This document shows positions 15,253-20,663 of a stretch of 20,663 nt of DNA, in pieces. A program made the position numbers and the translations under genes. Source of the DNA: Actinomycetota bacterium (GTDB taxonomy: Bacteria > Actinomycetota > Thermoleophilia > Solirubrobacterales > 70-9); contig JAFDWD010001083.1 in assembly GCA_018268695.1 (NCBI GenBank), positions 1 through 20,663 on the forward strand, read 5' to 3'. The notes under the pieces were generated by a model that was given only the letters and a program-made list of their open reading frames with translations, was not told the DNA's origin and did not search any database. Each line of letters begins with the position of its first letter. The first letter of the stretch is position 1.

Positions 15253-16683
15253 TCAGGCCGGCACCGACACGCCGGCGGCGTCGGCACTCGTCGGTTGGTG
15301 GATCGCGCGGCGGTAGCGCGCCGCCGGATGGTCCTCGCGCACCCGCTTGTTGCCCGGGCCGTAGAGCTTCTCGCGCAGCGTCGTGCCCTCGTCGTAGTCC
15401 TGCCAGTAGCGCCCGCGACGCTGCAGCTCGGGCACGACCAGGTCGATGAAGTCCACGAAGGTGCCCGGCGTGACCGCGTAGGCGAGGTTGAAGCCGTCGA
15501 TGTCGGCCTAGTCCATCCACCGCTCGAGCTCGTCGGCGACGGTCCGCGGAGATCCGACGATCGCCGGCCCCATCGCCCCGATGCCGACGAACTTGGCCAC
15601 CTCGTTGGGCGTCCAGTCACGGTCGGGATCGGCCTTGGAGAAGATCTCCAGGGCGAAGCGGGCGGAGTCGGTGTCGACGTACTCGAGCGGCTGGTGCGGG
15701 TCGAGCTGGGACAGGTCTACCCCGGTGACGCCGGCGTAGAAGGCGAGTGCCCCCTCGTAGTCGGTCCAGCTCAGGTACTCCTCGTACTTCGCCTTTGCCT
15801 CGGCGTCGGTCTCCGCGACGACCGTGCAGATCTCGGTGAAGATCTTGACGCTGCGTGGGTCGCGACCCGACTCGCCCGCGATGCGGCGGAGGTCGTCGAC
15901 GTAGCCGCGGAGCGTCGCCGTCGTCGGCGCGACGGTGAAGATCGCCTCGGCGTTGCGGGCGGCGAAGGCCCGGCCCGCGGACGAGGTTCCCGCCTGCCAG
16001 ATCACCGGCGTCCGCTGCGGCGAGGGCTCGACCAGGCCGACGCCGGGGACGTCGAAGAAGCGGCCGTGGTGGTCGATCTGATGGACCTTCGTCGGGTCGG
16101 CGTAGATCTGCGCATCGCGGTCCTCGACCACGGCGTCCTCCTCCCAGGAGCCCTCCCACAGCTGGTAGCAGACGTCGACCACCTCGGCGGCGAGCTCGTA
16201 GCGTTCGTCGTGGGACATCTGGCGGTCCATGCCCAGGTTGCGGGCCGCGCCGTCCAGGTAGGAGGTGACGATGTTCCAGCCGATCCGCCCACCGGTCAGG
16301 TGGTCGAGCGTGCCGAACCGCCGCGCCAGGGCGTAGGGCTGCTCGTAGGTCGCCGAGACGGTGATCCCGAAGCCGAGCTTCTCCGTCACCGCCGCCATCG
16401 CCGAGACCGGCACGACCGGGTCGTGCACGGGGATCTGCATCGCCCGGCGGATCGAGGCGTCGCCCGAACCCTGGTAGGTGTCGTAGATGCCGAGCACGTC
16501 GGCGATGAAGAGCGAGTCGAACTTACCGCGCTCGAGCAGCCGCGCCAGCTCGGTCCAGTACGCCAGGTCCTTGTAGCGGACCGACTGGTCATCCGACCGC
16601 GCCCAGAGCCCGGGGCTCTGGTGCATGATGCAGCTCATGTCGAAGGCGTTCACGGCGATCCGCTTCGGCGCCGCCGCCGTCAT
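15253..16683 (-). pseudogene. NtaA/DszA-family monooxygenase (LLM-B) interrupted by an in-frame TAG
   Basis: Reading from ATG 16683 gives 391 residues of a clear LLM-A paralogue (NAFDMSCIMHQSPGLW, LLERGKFDSLFIADVLGIYDTY, GGRIGWNIVTSYLDGAARNLG, EPSPQRTPVIWQAGTSSAGR) up to WMD, then TAG at 15508-15510. The same frame continues without a shift through ADIDGFNLAYAVTPGTF, VPELQRRG, LREKL and HPAARYRR to TGA at 15253. At the TAG position LLM-A has tyrosine, TAC, in WIDYSDVDGFN, so a single C-to-G change explains it. The truncated protein lacks about 84 residues, including the last part of the barrel, and is probably inactive unless the stop is read through. GGGAG precedes the start, which overlaps the LLM-A stop as ATGA. 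A sequencing error is also possible. Confidence 0.85.
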
Positions 16684-18077
16684 GCCGCCGCTCCCGTCGC
16701 GACCGGCTCGGCGAGCCGACGGTAGGAGGCTCCCGGGTGACTCTCGGGGAGGCGGGCGTCGCGGTCGAAGAGCTTCTCCCTGAGGGTGCCGGGGCGGTAC
16801 TCGGTCGGTGCGACGCCGCGGCGCTGCAGCTCCGGGATGAGGTGCTCGACCGCGTCGACGAAGGTGCCCGGGGTGATCGCGTAGGCGAGGTTGAAGCCGT
16901 CGACGTCCGAGTAGTCGATCCACTCCTGCATGTGGTCGGCGACTTCGCCGGGATCGCCGACGACGCGCGGCCCGAGGCCGCCGATCACGCCCCAGCGGGC
17001 GATGTCGCGGACGGTCCACTCACCGCCCTCGGGGTCGGCCTGCTGGAAGGCGGCGACGGCGGAGTGGATCGCGTTCGACTCTACCTCGCCGATCGGGTCG
17101 TCGAGGTCATACTCGGCGAGGTCGACGCCCATCCAGCCGGAGAAGAGGGTCAGCGCGGCCTCGTCGTCGCCGTAGCGCTCGAGGTCGTCGTGCTTCGCCC
17201 AGGCCTTCGCCTTGGTCTCGTCGGTGATCGCGGTGAGCAGGTTGTAGATGCGGGCGTCGTAGGGATCGCGTCCGGCCTCGGCCATGCGGCGGCGGATGTC
17301 GCCGACGGTCTCCTTGAGGATCTCCTTGGTCGGGGCGGCGGTGAAGATCGCCTCGGCGTGCTCGGCGGCGAACTGGCGTCCACGGGAGGAGGCGCCCGCC
17401 TGGTAGATGACCGGGGAGCGCTGCGGGCTCGGCTCGCAGAGGTGGATGCCCGGGACCTTGAAGTACTCGCCCTCGTGCTCGATCCCGTGGACCTTCGAGG
17501 GGTCGGTGAAGATGCCGGCGTCGCGGTCGCGGAGCACGGCGCCGTCCTCCCAGCTGCCCTCCCAGAGCTTGTAACAGACCTCGAGGTACTCGTCGGCGAC
17601 GTCGTAGCGGTTGTCGTGGTTCAGCTGGTCGGCCTCCCCCATGTTCTCGGCGCCGCTCTTCAGGTAGGAGGTGACGACGTTCCAGCCGACGCGGCCCTCG
17701 GTCAGATGGTCGAGGGTCGACATGCGGCGGGCGAAGGGGTAGGGGTGCTCGAAGGAGATCGAGGCGGTGAGGCCGAAGCCGAGGCCCTCGGTCACCGCGG
17801 CCATCGCCGAGATCAGCATCGCCGGGTCGTTGACCGGGACCTGCGTCGCGTGGCGGACCGTCGAGTCGCGGCTGCCGCCGTAGACGTCGTAGATGCCCAG
17901 CACGTCGGCGATGAAGAGCCCGTCGAAGCGCCCCCGCTCCAGGAGTTGCGCCAGATCGGTCCAGTAGGACAGCTTGCGGTAGTCGGCGGCGTGGTCGTCG
18001 GGATGCCGCCAGAGGCCGGGCGACTGGTGGGCGACGCAGTTCATGTCGAAGGCGTTCAGGCGGATCGGTCTGGGCAT
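16680..18077 (-). CDS. NtaA/SnaA/DszA-family FMN-dependent monooxygenase (LLM-A), first gene of the operon
   Basis: A 465-residue luciferase-like monooxygenase: LNAFDMNCVAHQSPGLW, LLERGRFDGLFIADVLGIYDVYGG, NDPAMLISAMAAVTEGLGF, STLDHLTEGRVGWNVVTSYL, CEPSPQRSPVIYQAGASSRGR and the C-terminal GTLREKL..HPGASYRR. It is closest in the window to the broken LLM-B next to it, pointing to a tandem duplication. I start it at ATG 18077, which matches the MPR start of LLM-D and has AAAG about 8 bases ahead; an in-frame ATG at 18092 and a TTG at 18110 are possible but lack a ribosome site. It is the promoter-proximal gene, so the product should be abundant. The reaction is probably oxygenation of an organosulfur compound with FMNH2, by context. 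Confidence 0.92.
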   Translation of the reverse strand: MPRPIRLNAFDMNCVAHQSPGLWRHPDDHAADYRKLSYWTDLAQLLERGRFDGLFIADVLGIYDVYGGSRDSTVRHATQVPVNDPAMLISAMAAVTEGLGFGLTASISFEHPYPFARRMSTLDHLTEGRVGWNVVTSYLKSGAENMGEADQLNHDNRYDVADEYLEVCYKLWEGSWEDGAVLRDRDAGIFTDPSKVHGIEHEGEYFKVPGIHLCEPSPQRSPVIYQAGASSRGRQFAAEHAEAIFTAAPTKEILKETVGDIRRRMAEAGRDPYDARIYNLLTAITDETKAKAWAKHDDLERYGDDEAALTLFSGWMGVDLAEYDLDDPIGEVESNAIHSAVAAFQQADPEGGEWTVRDIARWGVIGGLGPRVVGDPGEVADHMQEWIDYSDVDGFNLAYAITPGTFVDAVEHLIPELQRRGVAPTEYRPGTLREKLFDRDARLPESHPGASYRRLAEPVATGAAA

Positions 18078-18130
18078 CTCGGCAGCTTTCATTACTAAGT
18101 TGATCGACAAAGCTTTCTTACGGGAAGCGC

Positions 18131-18159
18131 ATGATGCAGGTGCGGTTCCGTGCCGTCAA
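18131..18159 (-). promoter_or_regulatory. Predicted promoter of the sulfur operon
   Basis: On the minus strand TTGACG (18159-18154) and CATCAT (18136-18131) are separated by 17 bp, a good fit to the housekeeping sigma-factor consensus. Transcription would start near 18124, about 46 bases before ATG 18077. The T-N11-A dyad is centred about 51 bp upstream of that start, where LysR-type activators often act. No experiment is implied; this is consensus matching. Confidence 0.55.
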
Positions 18160-18168
18160 ATCGGACTT

Positions 18169-18181
18169 TCGGGTAACCCGA
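18169..18181. promoter_or_regulatory. LysR-type T-N11-A dyad
   Basis: TCGGGTAACCCGA is a perfect palindrome around a central A and fits the T-N11-A box of LysR-type regulators exactly. It lies between the divergent operon and the LysR-type gene, upstream of the predicted operon promoter, and is the best candidate binding site for that regulator. Confidence 0.6.
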
Positions 18182-18252
18182 TAGCATTTCCCTACCAAGT
18201 CGGTCAACTTTGCCGAAATGGTATGACTCCGAGTCTCCTTCACCCCCAGCCC

Positions 18253-19170
18253 ATGCGCATCGAGCAACTCGAATACGCCACCGCCGTCGCCCGCTTCGGC
18301 TCCTTCCGCCGGGCGGCCGAGGCCCTGCACATCTCCCAGCCCGCGCTGAGCGAGAACGTGCGGCGGCTGGAGCGGGAGCTCGGGGTCGAGATCCTCGACC
18401 GCCGCCGCTCCGGCGCGACCGTGGGCGAGCACGGGCGCGAGCTTCTCCCCCACATGCTCGCCGTGATCGAGGCCGCCGACGACCTCAAGCGCGCCGCCGA
18501 CGATAGCCGTGCGCTCTCCCGCACCGTGCGCGTCGGCACCGTCACCGCGGCCACCGTCCCGCTGCTCGCCCCCACCATCCACGCCTTCCGCGACACCCAC
18601 TCCTCGACCCAGGTGGAGATCCTCACCGCCCAGCAGACCGGCATCCACCGGGCGCTCCTGGAGGGCTCGATGGACCTCGGCCTCGTCAACTACCTGGAAG
18701 GCGACGACATGCCGCCCGAGTTCGAGTCGACCGAGCTCCTTCGCGGCCACCCGGTCGTCTGCCTCCGCCCCGACGACGAGCTGGCGAGCCGTACCGCGGT
18801 GCGCACCGCCGACCTCTGGGAGCGCCCCCTGATCGCGATGCGCCCGGGCTACGTCATGCACCGCTACGTCACCCGCCTCCTCGACGGCCGCGAGCCGACA
18901 GCCTCCTACTCCGCCGACGGCGCCGAGATGGGCAAGCTGATGGTCGCCGCCGGCCTCGGCGTCGCCGTCCTCCCCGACTACTCCGTGATCGGCGACCCGC
19001 TCGAGCGCGCCGGCGAGATCACCCACCGCCCCCTCGAGGAAGACGGCACCGGCGTCCTCCTCGTCCTCCAACGCCGCCGCTCCTCCCCCGCCCACAACGC
19101 GATCTCCGACCTCCACGACCTCTTCGTGGCCGAAGCCGAGCGGGCGCGGGAGGCGAAAGCCGCCGCGTAG
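18253..19170 (+). CDS. LysR-type transcription regulator, divergent from the sulfur operon
   Basis: A 305-residue LysR-family regulator. The N-terminal winged helix-turn-helix spans about residues 1-60 (MRIEQLEYATAVARFGSFRRAAEALHISQPALS, then VRRLERELGVEILDR), followed by a linker helix and a periplasmic-binding-like effector domain from about 85 to 295 with motifs such as LLEGSMDLGLVNY and VAAGLGVAVLPDYSV. ATG 18253 is chosen because homologues begin at this point; ATG 18223 is in frame and possible, and neither has a clear ribosome site. Divergent placement next to a T-N11-A dyad argues that it controls the monooxygenase operon, in the manner of CysB/Cbl-type sulfur regulators, though the effector (perhaps sulfate, APS or the substrate) is unknown. 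Confidence 0.9.
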   Translation: MRIEQLEYATAVARFGSFRRAAEALHISQPALSENVRRLERELGVEILDRRRSGATVGEHGRELLPHMLAVIEAADDLKRAADDSRALSRTVRVGTVTAATVPLLAPTIHAFRDTHSSTQVEILTAQQTGIHRALLEGSMDLGLVNYLEGDDMPPEFESTELLRGHPVVCLRPDDELASRTAVRTADLWERPLIAMRPGYVMHRYVTRLLDGREPTASYSADGAEMGKLMVAAGLGVAVLPDYSVIGDPLERAGEITHRPLEEDGTGVLLVLQRRRSSPAHNAISDLHDLFVAEAERAREAKAAA

Positions 19171-19177
19171 ATCCGCC

Positions 19178-19206
19178 GGCCACGTGCGTAGGGTGCGGAC
19201 GTGGCC
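19178..19206. repeat. Inverted repeat over the methyltransferase start
   Basis: GGCCACGT (19178-19185) and ACGTGGCC (19199-19206) are perfect 8-bp arms with a 13-bp spacer, and the right arm includes the GTG start codon at 19201. It could be an operator for self-control or a translation-limiting hairpin; in GC-rich DNA chance is also realistic. Confidence 0.45.
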
Positions 19207-20241
19207 CACCTGACACTCGTCGACCTCTTCGCCGGCTGCGGGGGAATGACCCGTGGATTCGAGGACTCAGGGATGTTCCGCTCGGTCTTCGCGGTGGAGT
19301 TCGACCGTGACGCGGCGGCCACCTACGCGGCCAACTTCGGTGCCCACGTAGCGTGCGGGCCGATCGAGGACGTGGCGTCGTTTCCGCCCGCGGACGTGGT
19401 CATCGGCGGGCCGCCCTGCCAGGGGTTCTCGCCGCTCAACCGCGAGGCGGTCGGTTTCGAGCGGCGCGGCCTCTGGCGCGAGTACCTACGGGCGCTGGAG
19501 GCGATCGAGCCGCGCGCCTTCGTGATGGAGAACGTCCCCGAGCTGTTGCGGAGCGCCGAGTACGCCGAGTTCGAGCGTCGGGCGGAGCGGCTCGGCTTCA
19601 CGGTCGAGGCGGACGTCCTGAACGCCGCCGACTTCGGCGTCCCCCAGCGCCGCCGCCGCGCGATCGTCATCGGCATCCGCCGCGGCGCCCCGGCCTGGCC
19701 GGCCCGCACCCATGCCGAGGCCGGCCGCACCCCCTGGATCACGTTTCGCGACGCCGTCGACGGCCTGCCGCTGCAACCGGACGGGCGGCGCTGGCACCGG
19801 CCGCGCAATCCCCGCCCGGAGAGCGTGCGGCGCTACAAGGCGGTCCCGCGCGACGGCGGCGACCGGTTCGCGATGCAGCGGAACCTCGACCGGGCGGACC
19901 TGGGACACCTGGTGCCGCGCTGCTGGCGGGAGAAGCCGCGGGGGACGACCGACGTCTTCGGGCGCCTCTGGTGGGACCGCCCCGCGCTGACGATCCGCAC
20001 CGAGTTCTACAAGCCCGAGAAAGGCCGCTATCTCCACCCCTCGGCCCACCGGCCGATCACGGTCCGCGAGGCGGCGCGACTGATGTCGTTCCCCGACGAC
20101 TTCATCCTGCCCGAGGATCAGGCGATGTCGAGCGTCGCCCGCCAGGTCGGCAACGCCGTCCCGCCCCTGCTGGCGCGCCGCATCGCCGAGTCCCTCGCCA
20201 CTTCCCTGAACCGCGGCGTGGGCCACGGCGCCGAATCGTAG
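19201..20241 (+). CDS. C5-cytosine DNA methyltransferase
   Basis: A 346-residue DNA (cytosine-5) methyltransferase using S-adenosylmethionine. Visible motifs in order: I, DLFAGCGG at 8-15; IV, GGPPCQGFS at 69-77 with catalytic Cys73; VI, ENV at 110-112; VIII, QRRRR at 149-153; IX-like RPITVREAARLMSFPDDF around 284-301; X, QVGNAVPP at 315-322. All key motifs are intact, so it should be active. The target recognition region (about 155-275) is short to medium and does not reveal the site. It starts with GTG at 19201, 30 bp after the LysR-type gene and on the same strand. No endonuclease, Vsr-like nuclease or second methyltransferase is visible, so it appears solitary within the window and unrelated in function to the sulfur genes. 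Confidence 0.95.
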   Translation: MAHLTLVDLFAGCGGMTRGFEDSGMFRSVFAVEFDRDAAATYAANFGAHVACGPIEDVASFPPADVVIGGPPCQGFSPLNREAVGFERRGLWREYLRALEAIEPRAFVMENVPELLRSAEYAEFERRAERLGFTVEADVLNAADFGVPQRRRRAIVIGIRRGAPAWPARTHAEAGRTPWITFRDAVDGLPLQPDGRRWHRPRNPRPESVRRYKAVPRDGGDRFAMQRNLDRADLGHLVPRCWREKPRGTTDVFGRLWWDRPALTIRTEFYKPEKGRYLHPSAHRPITVREAARLMSFPDDFILPEDQAMSSVARQVGNAVPPLLARRIAESLATSLNRGVGHGAES

Positions 20242-20249
20242 GGCTGGCG

Positions 20250-20636
20250 CTACGCCGGGTCGCGCTCTTCGGCGAGCACCTTCTGGGCGATCGCGAAGGC
20301 CGCGTTGGCGCGCGGGAGCCCGGCGTAGAGGGCGGTGTGGAGGATGACCTCTTTGATCTCCGCCTCGGTGAGGCCGTTGTGGAGGGCGGCGCGGACGTGC
20401 ATGGCGATCTCGTCCTCCGCCCCGAGGGCGATCAGCGCGGCGAGCGTGGCGACGCTGCGCGAGCGCCGGTCGAGCCCCGGTCGGTCCCAGATCTCCCCCC
20501 AGGCATACCGGGTGATGAAGTCCTGGAAGTCGTCCGTGAACTCGTCCTTCTTCGCCTCGGCGCGATCGACGTGGGCCTCGCCGAGAACTTCGCGACGGAC
20601 CTTCATGCCGTGCTCGCGGTCGCCGGGAGTGCTCAT
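20250..20636 (-). CDS. pcaC: 4-carboxymuconolactone decarboxylase
   Basis: A 128-residue protein of the usual PcaC size. The N-terminus has GMKVRREVLGEAHVDRA, then FQDFITRYAWGEIWDRPGLDRRSRS and EIAMHVRAALHNGLTEAEIKEVILHTALYAGLPRANAAFAIAQ, all characteristic of gamma-carboxymuconolactone decarboxylase of the protocatechuate branch of the beta-ketoadipate pathway. It lacks the CxxC of AhpD peroxidase relatives, supporting the decarboxylase role. The ATG at 20636 has AAGGAGA well placed ahead; a TGA 13 bp upstream on the same strand may end a preceding pca gene outside the window. It converges with the methyltransferase with an 8-bp gap. Confidence 0.93.
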   Translation of the reverse strand: MSTPGDREHGMKVRREVLGEAHVDRAEAKKDEFTDDFQDFITRYAWGEIWDRPGLDRRSRSVATLAALIALGAEDEIAMHVRAALHNGLTEAEIKEVILHTALYAGLPRANAAFAIAQKVLAEERDPA

Positions 20637-20663
20637 CGGGTCTCCTTGGTCAGGTGGGATCGG

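Larger units (their letters stand above)
18097..18210. repeat. Inverted pair of 12-bp words AAGTTGAYCGAC flanking the divergent spacer
   Basis: AAGTTGATCGAC is on the plus strand at 18097-18108 and AAGTTGACCGAC on the minus strand at 18210-18199, 11 of 12 bases identical. The two face each other across the spacer. The left copy lies in the predicted untranslated leader of the operon; the right copy lies just before the LysR-type gene. They could be a second class of regulator site. A related word, TAGTTGACCTAG, occurs at 8648-8659. Confidence 0.55.
18078..18252. promoter_or_regulatory. Divergent regulatory spacer between the operon and the LysR-type gene
   Basis: This 175-bp spacer, the longest gene-free stretch in the window, is richer in A/T than its surroundings. 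It carries the features listed separately: a promoter candidate for the minus-strand operon, a perfect T-N11-A dyad and an inverted pair of 12-bp words. A weak plus-strand -10 candidate TAGCAT lies at 18182-18187 without a good -35. LysR-type regulators commonly bind such divergent spacers, activating the neighbouring operon and limiting their own expression. Confidence 0.75.

Noticed and set aside
15508..15510. TAG read as pyrrolysine or another programmed recoding
   Set aside because: No pyrrolysine genes or recoding structure are visible, and the family has no such residue; simple mutation is the better explanation.
13174..16725. Plus-strand open frame of nearly 1200 codons antisense to the operon
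   Set aside because: Its translation is Arg/Gly/Ala-rich with no family resemblance, and it lies opposite well-conserved genes; it is a by-product of high GC at third positions.
16737..18098. Long plus-strand open frame opposite LLM-A
   Set aside because: Same antisense artefact; the minus strand encodes a clear monooxygenase over the same bases. Similar frames opposite 798-2147 and 7029-8654 were dropped for the same reason.
20238..20253. Possible bidirectional terminator between the converging genes
   Set aside because: GTAGGGC/GCGCTAC pairs with one mismatch and only a 2-base loop, with no T-run; too weak to call.

Overview
This is a 20.7 kb window of GC-rich DNA. It suggests a member of the Actinomycetota, perhaps Thermoleophilia/Solirubrobacterales. 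That is inferred from base composition, codon use and an actinobacterial-style lipoprotein signal; no rRNA or phylogenetic marker is present. Coding density is very high, and the longest gap without a gene is the 175-bp divergent spacer at 18078-18252. I see no tRNA, rRNA, CRISPR array, insertion sequence or integrase.

Bases 1-18077 hold fifteen minus-strand genes, mostly joined by ATGA, GTGA or TGATG overlaps or gaps under 45 bp. They look like one long operon, or two transcripts with a second start in the 85-bp spacer at 8628-8712. In transcription order they are: an NtaA/DszA-type flavin monooxygenase (LLM-A); a tandem paralogue broken by an in-frame TAG (LLM-B); an SsuD-type sulfonate monooxygenase; an FAD/NAD(P)-binding oxidoreductase; a RibB-like domain fused to a flavin reductase; an SsuE-like FMN reductase; a LuxR-type regulator; LLM-C; then a complete peptide-type ABC importer (lipoprotein receptor, two permeases, double ATPase); an SfnB/DszC-type flavoenzyme; LLM-D; and a second SsuD paralogue cut by the left edge. 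The logic is organosulfur scavenging: import a sulfur compound, make FMNH2 with one or two reductases, and release sulfite oxidatively with a panel of FMNH2-dependent monooxygenases. The true substrate is not readable from sequence.

A LysR-type regulator is divergent from the operon (18253-19170, plus strand). The spacer between them holds a perfect T-N11-A dyad, a good promoter candidate for the operon and an inverted pair of 12-bp words. Some of these words recur in the spacer before the receptor gene.

The right end is unrelated: a C5-cytosine DNA methyltransferase (plus) with no visible restriction partner, and a 4-carboxymuconolactone decarboxylase (minus) of the protocatechuate pathway.

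The points most worth following are the RibB-like domain, which has lost all three classical catalytic or metal-binding residues while fused to a flavin reductase; the TAG replacing a tyrosine codon in LLM-B; the 15-bp-arm perfect inverted repeat at the ssuE junction; and the shared motifs of the two spacers.
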